Assembly: GCA_000727475.1 (NCBI GenBank)
Contig: KL647288.1
Location: 2,723,604-2,787,603, forward strand
Length of the DNA stretch: 64,000 nucleotides
Direction: 5' to 3'
Source of the DNA: Sarcocystis neurona
Lineage: Eukaryota > Apicomplexa > Conoidasida > Eucoccidiorida > Sarcocystidae
Part shown: positions 1-13,500 of the stretch, in pieces
Numbering within the stretch: position 1 is the stretch's first letter
Layout of the letters: each line of letters starts with the position of its first letter
Position numbers and translations under genes: made by a program
Notes under the pieces: generated by a model
Told to the model about the DNA's origin: nothing
The model's input: only the letters and a program-made list of their open reading frames with translations
Database searches by the model: none

Positions 1-13
1 TGTCTCTCTCCTC

Positions 14-46
<33 letters not shown>

Positions 47-1506
47 CGTATACGCACATATCTATCTCTGTATATTGGTGTCTCTCTCCCTCCCTCTCTA
101 TATACGTGTACGCACATACCTATCTTTATATATGTGTCTCTTTCCCCCCTCTCTCTGTATATATACATATATATGTATGGGTGTACGTCACATATATAAA
201 TATATTTTGAGGTATATATCGAGCGAAAGAGAGACACCTTTACATCGTTGCAGACATATGTGAAGTACGTATTTCTGTGTGTAGCATGTGTGTGGAAATT
301 GCGACCGGGCGACGTCTTTTTTTCCTCCCAAATAAATTACAACTCTCGCACTGCTGTCCCGTTACGTCCTGCCGCCTCTGCCACGCGGGGTCGGTGAATG
401 TCCTCTGCGTTGCCAGCAGCAGAAAAGGACACCTCTTTTGTCTTTTTCTACCTGTAAAGCAGCCACCTGCTTCTTTACAGCTGCTGCTGTCGTCCCAGGA
501 GAGAAGTACTTCTCTCTCACCGTTCTCTCTCTGTGAAACCACTGCCAGCTTCTTCGTCCGTTGTGTATTTCTGTCTATTTCTGATAGACGCGCAGGTATG
601 AGCGCAGGTGGCTTGCAGAGAGGGGGGAGTAGTATAGCCCGGGGTTCTACGGATATATACGACGACGGCAGATATAGCCATGCGGACTCCTCATATATAT
701 AGTAACAGCACACATATGTGTATATATTCGTATACACAGATACCTGCACGTGTACATTACCTGGACGCGCGAACCCTATATAATATATATACAGAGAGAG
801 AGAGGAGGTACACACATGCGGAGATTGACGCGGATATGTTTCCATATGAAGTCATATAGTAAGAGACGACTAGGCGACATGTGTGCGGATGCGCTGAGGA
901 ATGAAGAGACTGTCCCCGTCTTTCGCAGAACTTCTTTTTTTCTTCGACTTCTGCGCGGACTTCTTTGCAGGATTCCTTCGCGTGGAAGCTGCAAGCGTAT
1001 AATCTGCTGTTGCTGCTGTGCCGTTTACGCATCGATCGGCCCCCTCCCCCTGCCTTCCCTTCTGCTGCTACTGTCTCTACTTTGGGGCGACGGTGTTCTT
1101 CCTGGGATTGCTGCTGTTGCTGCTCCTGCTCTCCTCTGCCGGCTTCACGTGCTCTCAACTCAGTCTGTACGTCACCTTACCTTGGTGTCTCTGCTGCTGC
1201 TGCTGTCGACACTTTCCTTCTCTTTCCTTGTGTGTTCTTCTCCCTTCTGCCTCCCCCCCTCTTTCTGTGCTGCTTCCGTTTCTTGCTGTCTCTGTCTCCT
1301 TTCTTTTTCTTGTTCTTTTGTCCGTCTTCTCGTTTTGCGTCTCCCCCTGTTTTCTGCGTTGCCTCCACGTTTTTCTCGTCCGTTTCACTTTCCTGTCTCG
1401 CGGCCTTTTGTCCTTCTCTTCATCCTCACGCCGTTTCGCCTGCTTATTCTTTAGGCTTCTTCGCTGCGCGCGCGCTTCCTTCTCTCTGTCTCCGTACCTG
1501 CTGCAG
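1..1506 (+). other. VPS45 intron (3' part), microsatellite and polypyrimidine sequence
   Basis: No exon is recognised here. The stretch ends in a CTGCAG splice acceptor at 1506, so it is read as the intron before the first visible VPS45 exon. It holds CT and TA microsatellites at about 1-240 and 640-800. A dense C/T tract runs from about 1010 to the acceptor. Short ORFs in it are low-complexity Leu/Ser/Phe or Tyr/Ile reads and are not supported as genes. Confidence 0.6.
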
Positions 1507-4500
1507 GCAACGTATCGAAGCACGTCTCGGTCATCCACGCCCTGTCTCGGATCGTCAACGAGAGACAGCTGCTTGACGTCTCGTCTCTTGAGCAAGAAAT
1601 CGCATGCAGAGAAGCAAAGACGGAGCACTTCGGGGCCATTACGAAGGCGCTTGAAAATCCGAGAATCTCGAGTCTAGACAAACTCCGTCTGGTGCTTCTC
1701 TTCGCTCTTCGGTGAGTAAAAGGCAGGGAAAAGAAGAATTCAGCAGCAGCAAAAAGAGGAAGAGAGAAATGCCCAGCAGCAGCTGAACGACCCCCTACGC
1801 AAGTGGCACACGTAGAGTCGCTTGACGCAGTGTCTTCCTTCGGTCTTCGACAGGGAAGAAACGGAAGAAACGTACGAGACAAGGAGGCTGCAGCAGGAAC
1901 AGCGAAGGTCGAAGGTGAGAAGCAGCAGGAGGAGAAGGAGAAGAGAAAGTGGAAAAATTAGAAGAGAAGAGAGAAGGGAAAAGGGAAACGCGTGGATGAA
2001 AACAAAGGGAGAACAGCAGCAACAGGAGAAGGAAGGGCAATGGGGAGAAGAAGGCGAAATGGGCAGCAGTAGCAGCAGAAAGAAAAGAGACGACGTGACG
2101 AAGGAGGAGCGACAGCAGCAGCAAAGAATGAGAAGGAGAAGAGAGAGGAAAAGCAGCACCCGGGGATCAGCAGGAAGAAAGTAGGAACAGCAGTACGTCC
2201 GTGCCTCGGAGACCGCGGCACGGAAGAAGAACACGAAGAAAGTGCAAAAGCAGCAGCAGAAAGTGCAACTGCAGCAGGAGCAACTGCGACAGTAGCAGCA
2301 GGAAGTGCAACTGCAGCAGGAGGAACTGCAACTGCAGCAGCAGGAAGTACAACAGCAGCAACAGGAAGTACAACAGCAGCAACAGGAAGTGCAACAGCAG
2401 CAGCAGGAGGTGCAACAACACCAGCGTGAACTGCAACAACAGCAGGAGGAGCTGCGCGAGCAGCAGCAGGAAGTGCAACAGGAGCAGGGGGAGGTGCAAC
2501 AGCGGCAGGAGGAACTGCAACAGCGGTAGCAGAGAAGCGAGAAGGCACGCAGCGGAAGGTGACCTGCAGATGGTACAGCAACTGCGTACCCACGAGCGGC
2601 AGCTGCCGCAGAAGGCACCGCGGGTGATGCAGCAGCGGCGCTAGTAAAAAGAAGGGCAGCAGCAGCAGAACACGGTGAAACAGCAGGAAAGAGAAGCAGA
2701 AGCAGGTGGAGAATGAAGAGAAGCAGGAATAACAGCAGGATAGAGAAGCAGAAGCAGATGGAGAGTGAAGAAAAGCGGGAGTAACAGCAGTCGCCAAACC
2801 CGCGGAAAAAGACTCAAATATCCGCCAGAAGCAGCGCGAGAAGCACAGCAACGCAGGAGCAGACGCACCAGGAGCAGATGAAGCAGCAGGAGCAGGTAAA
2901 GCAGCAGGAGCAGGTGAAGCAGCAGGAGCAGGTGAAGCAGCAGGAGCAGGTGAAGCAGCAGGAGCAGGTGAAATGGCAGCAGAAGGTTGGCGCTTCTTAA
3001 AGAGAGAAGAGACGTTTTCTGCTTCGCTGCGACAGCCCTGACATTTCTCTCTTCTCTTCTGCTTCATCCGCGCGGGGATTTTTCATATCTTCTGTATGCA
3101 CATCGGCATACATATGAATATACGCATGCACACATATATATACATACGCATGCACATATATGTATGTGTGTCTTTAGAGACGTTTGGTGGCGTTGCGCTT
3201 TGTGTACGAAGAAGAATGGTACAGAAGTGTTTTTTTTTTGCCTCCGTGTTTGTCCGTTGTTGCAGCGACCTCTTCTCTTTCGTGTGTTCGTTTCGTTTGT
3301 TGCTCTTCCGGCTTCCCCTGCAGTTCTCTTCTTTTTGCTTCTCTTCTTCGTGGCTCGTTTCTTCGAAGTCTCCACTTCCGTGTTGGATTTCTCTGCGGCG
3401 CTCTGCTGCTCCCTTTTCTCGTCGCTTCGTCTGCTGTCCGTCCTGCCCCTCCTCTTCTTTTCCGTCTTCTTCTTCTCTTCTGTTCTCTTCGTCTTTTCGT
3501 CCTCCCCGTGCTTCTCCATTTCTGTCCCTCTTCTCTTTTCTTCTGCTCCTCCGTCCCGGTGCTGCTCCTCTCTGTCTTCTCCTTCTTTTACGTCCTCTCC
3601 TCTTCTCTTCTCCTTTTCCCTCGTCTTTTCTTCTTTTTCTTCTTCTTGGTCTTCTCTGTTCTCCTTCTTCTCGTCTTCGTCTTCCGTGTCCCTCTTCTCT
3701 TCTTCGTCTTCTTCGTCTTCTTCTTCTCTTCTTCGTCTCCCTCTTCTCTTCCTTCTTCTTCTTTTCCTTCTCCTTTTTCTTCTTCGTCTTCTTCCACTCT
3801 TTCCGGTCCTTCTCCTTTTTCTTCTTTGTGGTCTTCTCTTTTTTCTTTTCTTCCTCTTCGTCTTCTTCGGTTTTTCATCTCTTCTTCCTTTTCCTTCCCT
3901 TCTACTTCCCGTGCCCGTGTCCCCCTGTCTGTCTCTCGTTTTTCTGCAGATACGAAGGCGATTCGCGTGTGGCTGCGCTGACCGACCGGCTTCGCTCCGC
4001 AGGAATCGATGAGGAAGAAATTTCTCTGGTCAAGGCCCTGCTGCAGTACGCAGGCGCAGAGCAGCGCGACGGGGATCTCTTCTCAAATAAAAATTTCTTT
4101 GCTGTCGCCAGGAACAGTATCCAACGCGGCCTGAAGGTACGCAGCAGCTGAGAAAATCCTTTCTGTCACTTTTCTCGCCAAACGGGAGGAGATACAGACA
4201 GCGGACAAATCCACATACTTTCTCTCCTATTCACGTGGAAATGGCAACGTCAAGAAAAAATCCGCTTTCTTTATCTTCTTCCTTTCTCTTTTCCTCCTCC
4301 TGTGCTTCTCTCCTATCAAGGCGAAAGAGAAGAAAGTCAAATGCTGCAGCAAAGCAAACGAAAAGGCCGCAACAGTGCTCCCCTATCCATGTACACATGT
4401 CTCTCTGTGTGTGCACCTGTGTGGGCCTATCTCTTTGGCTGCCTGCTTCGCTGTCTCTCTACATATATAGGGGGAATCACCGACACACATATATAGGAAT

Positions 4501-7500
4501 AAATGGAGTGCGCACGTGTGAATACACACGGACTTTTATACGCAGAGGTGTATGCTTTTCCTCCTCTGGTGGATGAATAAATACATACGTGTCTCCGTCT
4601 ACTTAGACGTATACATATATATGTGTGTGTGGGGCGAGGGAGGGGGGTAGGGGTGTCAGACTTGTAGTCGCTTTTTTGGGCTTCTTCGTCAGTTGGAGGA
4701 GATTTCTGCTGTTCTTGAGGAAGACCAAGAAAACCGGTGGGAAGAAGGCCGGTGACACCTCTTCCCTCCTCTACACTTTTCTGCTTCATTTTATCTTTTG
4801 GGGAAGAACAGCGAAATGCCCTGCCACACTTCTTGCGGCGACACGCCGATATTTCTGCCCTTTCTTCTTCATCTCTCCTCGTTCGTCCTTCGTCGTCGTC
4901 CTTCTCCTTTCCTCTCCCTTTTTCTTCTTCTTTTCCTTCTTCGTTCTCGCGTCTTTTCCTCGCTCTTCCTCTCTGTGCTGCCGCTGTTGCCCCGAGGCTT
5001 TGCTGCAGTGCTTTCGCCGTGTGAAGCGAAACAAAGATTTATACGATACTGTGCTTTCCTGGCTTTTGAAGAGGAAAGGACGCTGCCCATTTCTGCTGCT
5101 GCTTCTCGCGTCGCCTTCTCACAATGTGCTGCCCCACATGAAAAGAGAGAGGGAGAGCAGCCGCAGTTTCTGCTGCTGACACTCGCCCAGGCGTCTGCGG
5201 CCCCCCTCCCCCTCGCGTCGTGCCGTTGCCCTCGTCGACAGAAAAGTAGCGGAAGACAGGGCGTGACACGACGAAAGGCAGAAGAAGACGAATAAGAAAA
5301 AGAAGAAAAGTCAAGAAGTTAAGAAGAGAAGGGAATAGCAGTGCAGTTGAACGAAGAAAAGAGTTGAAGAGGAGAAAAGACACGAGAAACCAGCAGCAAC
5401 GCAGCAGATCAACAAGAAGGCGACGAAGAAGAGAAAAAGAAGGGGTTTTGTTTTCGACCGTCCTCTTTGTGGTCGTTCGGGGGGTGCCTCTTCGTTTCCG
5501 CAACGGAAGGAGACGTCAGCGAGACCTCCGCGCGGGAGACGTCTTGCGCAGCAAAAGTGCCCTTCCGTCTTCGCTTCCCGTCTCTTCTAGCCACGCGTTC
5601 CTGTTTGTCTTCTCCGCTCTCTGCTTCCCAGCCACTTCTTCTCGAATGACGTCGGCCTTTTCTTTTTGATTCGTCCCTCTCTTCCACGTGCTGTGCCTGT
5701 CCCTCGGCCACGGCGACCACCACCGCCATCACCGCGCCGCTGCACCTGCTGACGTCCCGCGCATCGCCTTTCTCTCTTTTTTCCCGTCTCCGTCTCTGCG
5801 CTCTTTCTGCGCTGTACGCGTCTTTTCGTCTGCATCTGGACATGGGCACAGCAGTTCGTTTCTCTGCAGCTACGTCTGCGTGCGGAGACACGGTCCTTTT
5901 TGCCGTCACCCACGTACTGCGACGAACAGGAGGACGGCACGCATGTGTGGCTCTACGTCTCTGCAAATATTCTCCTCGCTTGTGACGTGTATATGTGTGT
6001 GCAAATCCGTGGACACCTGCATGCAGAGGTTTATCTCTGTGCGAATACTTATACGTAGAGAGAGGGAAAGGGAAAGCGACGGAGAAAGAGAGGGATTTGT
6101 AGCTGTGTGTTTCTGTAAGTGCTGCACGTGTACGCGTCTACTTATACGTGTGTACACACGTGTATATATACATAGAGAGAGAGGGAGGTCCCTAGCTCTC
6201 TCTCTCTCTCTATGCGTGCTGCACGTGTAGACCTATATACATCGCCTTGTACGTATGAATATGTATTCATATGTGTGTCCATATACATATACATGTATGT
6301 GTACACGTACCTACCGATGTATGTACAAATATACACATACGCACATACATATATATGCATGTGGGTATATATATGCCTCTCTCTCTATAGAGGGATGTGT
6401 ATATGTGCCTCCTCTCTCTGCAGGTGTACATATATGTGTGGCTCTGTGCGGAACTATGTATGTAGCTCTGTGCGCCGTCCTTGACCCTCCCACGACGTCA
6501 GTTCGGGTGTGCGCCTCTCTTTTTTTCTTTTTCGCTTCCTTTTCTTCTTCGCGGTTTCCCCCTCTCTTGCTGTCGCTGTTCGTGTATTAATACGTCGCTT
6601 CACGTGTGCGCCCCTCCCATTCTCTCTGCCTTGCTGTCGCCTCCTCTCTTTCTCGGCCTGTCTCGTTCAATGTGTATATGTGTGCACACGTGTATACGTG
6701 GCGAACTTCTTCTGCAGGCATGTCGCTTTTTTTCTGAATAAATGGATTTTCCTGTTTTGCCGGCTCTTTCTTTTGGTGTGGAACTCTTCCCTGCAAATAC
6801 CTGTGTATATGTATATGTAGAGATGCAAAGGCGCATACACCGCCCGGGTCGTGGTTCAGCCGGTGAACGCGCGCACACACGTATGTATATCTGCACCCCT
6901 ATGTATACACATACATCTCTATTTGCTTCTATTCACATAATCTACTACTACACATACATATATACATATATATATATATATGCTCGCATGTAATTACATA
7001 ATCTACTATATATACATATGTACATATGCTTCCCCACATATATATATATATATATGTATATGTGCATGTAACTACATTCACACAACCTATCACCTATACA
7101 TTACACATATATACGTATTTGCATGTATTTACATAATCTACTATATATACGTATGTACATATGCTTCCCTATATATATAGATATATATATGTATTTGCTT
7201 GTATGCACAGAGTCTATCGTGACTACTGCATTTACGTGTTGAAGTGTTGGGAGACACTTATGCAAACGCGATATGACAGGAGCTACATCCAGCCATGCAA
7301 CGCGTTCTTCTGTCTGCCTGTGTATGTATGTATGTATATATATATATATATACGTGCACCCATCAGTTATGTGTCTTCATGCTCTTCTTCTTCTCTCCTT
7401 TCGTCTCTCTGTATCTCCTTCTTCCGCCTGTCTCTCCACTTGCGCTCGTGCGGGGCGGGCCTCGGCCAAACGTGTGCAGCAGCAGGTCCCGCGCTGCTGC

Positions 7501-10500
7501 TGTTGCTGCTGTTCGTTGCTGTAGGGAACTACGAACGTCTACACGCAGCACCGCTCGCTGCTCTGGTGTACTGTCGAAAGTCTCGTAAAAGGTGAGACAG
7601 AGGAAAGTCACCGGCCCAAAAGAGCAGGGAGGTGCTGTCTTCCTCTCCTTCTCTTCTTCAACCACCCGCGGGCGAGCACATGTCCACGGCTCTCCTCCTT
7701 ATCCGCAGAACTTCTATACAGATAGATAGGTTGATGGATATACGCAAATATAAATATGTTTATATGCCATGCGTGTACGAGGAATGTGAGGAGGTGTGTC
7801 CCAGCGCGCGGGAATAGAAGTGAAAGGGAGTGAATTTGAGTGAAAGAGAATACAAGTGTAAATGCAAGTGAATCGAAATGCCCGTATAAGTGGTCCCCGG
7901 CGTATATACAGAGACCGGCTACACATACAAGTGACCGAGTGTATACAGAAGTGATCTAGTGTATATATATGTGACCCGGTGTGTATATATATATATATAT
8001 GTCACCCAGTGTATACATATGTGATCTAGCCTATGTAGAAGTGACCGAGCCTAAACAGAAGTGACCTAGCCTATACAGAAGTGACCTAGCACCTACTTGT
8101 GTGAGCTAACGAATATATAAGTGAGCCGGTGTGTATATAGGTGACCTAGCATATGTAGAAGTGAGCTAACGTATATATATGTGACGAGGTGAGCTAACGT
8201 ATGCATAAGTGTGCTAACGTATACGTAAGTGAGCTAACGTATACACAAGTGTGCTAGTGTGTATAGAAAGTGAGCTAACGTCTATATATGTGACCCGGTG
8301 TATATATAGGTGACCCAGCGTATATATGAGTTAATGTATCTGTAAGTGACCTAGCGTATATAGACGTGAGCTAGCATATATATATATATATGACGTGTAT
8401 GTAAAAGTGGGCCGATGCATATATAGGTGACCTAGCGTATACAGAAGTGAGCCGCTGTATATATAGGTGACCTAGCGTATATAGAAGTGAGCTAACGTAT
8501 TTATCAGTAACCGAGTGTCAATATGTGAGTGAGCGACTGTCTATTTAATTGGACGAGTGTACACATAAGTGAGCAGGTGTATATACAAATAAGTGAGCGA
8601 GTGTGTATAGAGTAAGTGAGCAAATGTATATATAAATGAGCGAGTGCATATCTTAGTGACCTACTATATATAAATGAGCTAGTATATGCATAAACGACCG
8701 AGTATACACATAAATGACCGAGTATATATATAAATGAGCGAGTATATACATATATGACCGAGCATTTACGTAAGGGAGCGAGTATATACATAACTGGTCG
8801 CGCATACATATAAATAGGCGAGTGTATACAAAAATGGCCGAGTGTATATAGAAGTGAGGAGCTGTCAATACAAATAAGAAAATATCGATTTAGGCGAGTG
8901 AAAGTAAATGTAAATGAATGTCAGTACAAGTGAGCGAATGTCAGAGTCACTTTCTATGAGACTACATATGTGTTAATAGAAATGAGTGAACGTGAAGAAA
9001 ATTGGGCGAGTGTCAAGTACATTAACATGAGACTTAACACACGCATGCAAGTAGATATGTGTCAGTGTCTGCGTGTGCGAGGAAATACGTGTGCGAATAT
9101 AAAGGGGCTGTGCCCACGCGCGTCCGTCTGGCAGGTGATATATATCTGTGAGTGTCTCAGTTTAGGCCACCAACTGTACATACACAAGTAAATAAGACTT
9201 TATTTACTTAACACGTGTGTGTGAATCAGTTCGAATGGGGATACGAGTGTGCGTAAATAAATGTAAGAAAATGTGAGTGAACGTCAGTAAAAGTGAAGGT
9301 GAGTATCGTGCACTTCAGATGATGAAATCGTGTGTAAGTACGTGAAGCGAACGAGAAAGTGTGTGAAAGTGTGTGTAAATGTAAATTTAGGAAGTCTGTA
9401 AAGTGGAAGTGAGTCTAAGGGGAACATTTGACGGATCGGAATGTGCCTAAATTTATGTGGCAAAGTGTGTATAAATTTATATGAAAGTGTGTATGTAACT
9501 TCGTGTGGGTACGTATGTGTGTATGTGTATGTGTGTGTGTGTAGATTTGTGTGGGTATATATGTATATGTGTGTCTGTGAGAATTCATGTAAATTTGTAT
9601 GTGTGTGTAGTTTCGTGTGGGTGTATGTGTATGAATTTATATAAACGTATGTAAATTTATTTGAGTATCTATGTGTGTATGTGTGTGTGTGTGTGATTAA
9701 ATTTGTGTGGATATGTATGTATATGTGTGTCTGATAAATTTATGTGTGTCTGTGTGTGTAAATTTGTATGGGTGAGTATACAAGTGATAACGATTAAATA
9801 CGAGTATATGTGTGTTTCTGTTTCTGTTGCTGTCTCAACCTCCCTCGCTTCATATGAGGGGGAAAGGCTCCAAAGAAGAACCTGCAGCAACAAGAGACTG
9901 CATGCTGCGTCTGAGGGTGGAGACGAAATCTCTCCACCTCTCGTATTTCGCGGCCGTCTTCTACCCGCAGCATATCCGCACATTTCGACAAGCATTTCTC
10001 TCTATCTACTTCTCTGCATGTTGCTTCCTATTCCGACCAAACATTTACGTATCTGCACGTCTATCCAGCAGCAGACAGACACACAGAGAGAGACGTACAC
10101 CCACGTATATTTACGTACGTTGTGGCGTTACTCGAAGGTTACAAACCTCTATATATGCCAGCATGGGTCTTCATACAGGGTGAATACTACATATATATGT
10201 ACATATTGTATGTACATATATATGCCAGCATGGGCCTACACACAGAGTGTATACTCTCTCCCTCTCTACATATATATATACATATTATATACATATATAT
10301 ATATGCATTTATATGTTTATGCCAGGTTGAGAGTTTATACGTATCGAGTAATACTCATAATCTCTCTCTGTATAAGTAAATATGTATATAAATACACATA
10401 TCTATACATATGCCAGCATGGGCGTTCATATATACGTGTGTGAAGGAACGACGGGCACGTGTGTATGCAGGCACATTTAGGAGACACAAGTGGAACTGCC

Positions 10501-13500
10501 ACCAGTATAATCCTCCATACTCATACATATATACATACACATATTCATATATATATATATATATGGATAGATAGATAGAGAGAGATCAATACGCTGCTAC
10601 GCTTATATGCATATATATAGCTTGCATCTATCTGTCATATATATATATATAAATGGAGAGAAACTAATACGCTCCTCCTTATATACATATATATAGGTAT
10701 ATTTCATCTATGTGTTACACATGTACACACATATATATATGTATGTAATGAGAGAGAGAGATATGCTTAATACGAATACGTTTAAAGGTGAACTTTTTGT
10801 CGTGTTTGCTGCACTTTTTGTTTGTCTTCGAAACCGTGTGGGGACGCCGCTTTTGTTTCTGTCTTCGCCGTTTCTTTTCTTGACTTTCCTCTCTCCCCCT
10901 TCCTTCGTGTATTTCTGTTTTTATATCTGCTCGCTTCAGGAAGACTTTCTACAGAGCAGTACCCGGTGGCAACACCAGGGGGGTACGGAGGGACGAGCGT
11001 CATACCGAGTGTCTACAGCGACTACAACATGCTGCTGCGATCTACGCATGAGAGGCCGCATACGGTGGGGCGTTCGCTTTCTCTCTTTTGCCCTTTTATC
11101 TCCTTTTTCTCCGTTTTCCTTTTCTTCTTCTTGGTGTCTCCATCGTTCGTCTCCGTCTCGCTGTCCCCCTCTTCCGTCCTTTTCTTCCCCACTTCTTGGA
11201 GGCCCTTCTTTGTCTTCTTCTTCCTCCTGCCTTCTCCTTCGAATTCTCTGCTCCGTCTCCGGTGTCTCCTGCCTGCGGGAAATATCACCAGCGCCGGGGT
11301 GCTTCTGCGTGCTTCTGTTGCTGCTGTCCGTCCACCGGCTGGTCCACACGCAGAGCTGACTTTCGCTGTCTACGGTATGTATCCTCTTCCTATGCGTCCA
11401 CTTAACTTCTTCTTCTCTTCTCGACTTTCTCTGCCTTTGTCTTCCCCTTCCCCCCCGTCCGCCCGCTGCTGCTGCTGCGGAGGGGGCTCGTCTTTCCGTC
11501 CTCCTTTGGGGATGGTTCGTTTTCCTCATCTTCCGTCTCTCCTCCACCGCCCTCCATGCGTAGAAGGGCGCCTCTCCTGCAGCACGCCTCGCAGACAGCT
11601 ATTCGTCCTTCTTCTGCTTCTTCTCTGTGACCTTCCCGTCCTTCTCTGCGAGTGCTCGGGTTCCGGGAAGAAAACGACCGTGTCTTCTCTTCCGGTGTAG
11701 CTGCTGCCCTCGACACCGAGCTGGGGGACTTCTTCTCTTTGATGTGAGTCTTGCTGAGCTAGACGACAAACAGTTTCTTCGTCTCCCCTCCCCTCGCCTC
11801 CCTTTCTCCCCACCTTTGTTGTTTTCATGTTCACAGTCCTAAATTTCCCCTCTTTTTGCTACACGCTGGGATACACCGCAGGCGAGAAAACAACAGACAC
11901 ACAGTGTCGTCACGGAGAGGCATACCCACACATATATATGTACACGTGTACATATATATATATATATATACGTATGTATTTCTACATGTATATATACATA
12001 TGTACATATGCGTCTATACCTATTTATGTACGTCTCTGCACGAGTCATCTGGAGAAGTACAGAGATGCTTTGCTGCCCCTCTTGCAGGTATCCACATATA
12101 TACGTACATATATGTTTACGGATGCATATATATATATATATGTATAGAAGCGTACCAACGTCGCGACGACACGTGTATGTATTATCGCCTATAGAGACAC
12201 AGAGGCAGTTTTGTGTGCCTGGTGTTGGTGCGCTTCTTGGTGCGATGCGTATAGCGGTATGTAGTGGCTTTATCCTCTGATGTCTGCGTATGGCTGTGTG
12301 ATAGAAATAAATACGGAGACGTAGAATTCTCCGGGGGAGAGTATTTAGAGCAGTGGCAACGGATAACAAACGTTTTGCCAAGCCGAGAAGCAAATATTCA
12401 CATACACAGGGTGTTCTACGCTCGCCTCTTCTGCAGCCGCGACCAACACCTACATATCTGTAACGAGGGAGACTGCGATATTATATGTATACGAAGGGTA
12501 TATCCACGTACTGTCTGTGTATAGTATATGTATATATATCTATATAGGCCTCTCCTCGTGTTGTGTGCTTGTATATATAAATAGATAGATATATCCGTGT
12601 ACTGTCTGTGTACAGTATATGTGTATATATAGGTCTGTCCACGTCGTGTCTGCGTGTATCCATATATATACATGTATGTGCATATATAACTAGATAGGTA
12701 TGTCCATATACTGTCTGCGTATAGTGTGTATATATATACATATATATATGTATTTATATGTAGGTCTGTCTACGTGTTGTGTGCATATATATTTATGTAG
12801 ATATATATATATGATTGATGCGTCCACGTGTTCGCTGCGTGCAGGTAGTGTGCAGGAGTAGCGTAGAGGAAAAACTTGTGAACGACGTGCGTGTAATTTT
12901 CGTGGGCGAACGTACGTTGTACACTCGTGGTTGGTGGGGCTGGACATTTGTCTCGCTTCGTCCTCGCTTTCTCCTCTGGCGTACGACAAGTACCTACGAA
13001 GCTGTCCTCTTGTAGAAGAAGTGTTTGGACCTCCCGCCTGGGGACGAGCCGCCGGGCAAGATATAAATGTGTAGGGGGCGGAGCGGTACACAGGCGCTGT
13101 GCGACCTTCCCGAAAAGAGAGAGACACGCCGGTGTCGTCCAGTTTCTCAGTTTATGTGTGGGTGTGTGTTAACACAGAGAGGCGTATAGATACGAATATA
13201 TTCAAAAAACGGATACACAGAAGAAAGGGAGAAGTAGCGAGTGGATGTCAGTTTTCCCCCACGCGTAGAAGTGAGGTTTACAGCGAAAGAGAGTGAGACA
13301 GCTACGCACACAGACATACGCTCGTAGCACGTCTCCAGTCTATAGATGTGTGTGTGTGTGTGTGTGTGTATTTACCAAGATAACGAAAGAGACAGAGAGG
13401 GAAGAAGTCACAAGTGTGTTTACACAGCGAGAAAGCGACAGGGGGAAAACGCCTCCCTGAATTGCCAGTTACACGTATACACATAGCTGTAGATGGGTAT

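Larger units (their letters stand above)
1712..3949 (+). other. VPS45 intron with purine-rich 5' half and pyrimidine-rich 3' half
   Basis: The intron interrupts the conserved LLFALR/YE block, so it must be removed for a normal protein. From about 1740 to 2990 the sense strand is G/A-rich with CAG units. From about 3220 to 3949 it is C/T-rich with CTT, TTC and CGT units, ending at the acceptor TTTCTGCAG. The tandem repeats inside are listed separately. Confidence 0.85.
7592..10939 (+). other. VPS45 intron (3.3 kb) dominated by minisatellite and GT/TA repeats
   Basis: Starts GTGAGA and ends CGCTTCAG. In order it holds a degenerate 20-bp GTGA minisatellite, a GT-rich stretch (about 9200-9800), a family of GCCAGCATGGG-containing repeats (10150-10440) and TA/GATA microsatellites up to 10760. 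The last 140 bases before the acceptor are T/C-rich. Confidence 0.8.

Noticed and set aside
1740..2618. - strand Cys/Ser/Leu-rich ORF opposite the CAG tract
   Set aside because: It is the complement read of a CAG/GAA repeat in the VPS45 intron; the composition is purely repeat-driven.
3096..4151. + strand Phe/Ser/Leu-rich ORF running into VPS45 exon 2
   Set aside because: Upstream of 3950 it reads the polypyrimidine tract. The true exon begins at the CTGCAG acceptor, where the codon split with exon 1 restores LLFALR-YE.
7815..8950. CRISPR-like array
   Set aside because: Units are contiguous, diverged 20-mers without spacers, in an intron of a eukaryotic gene.
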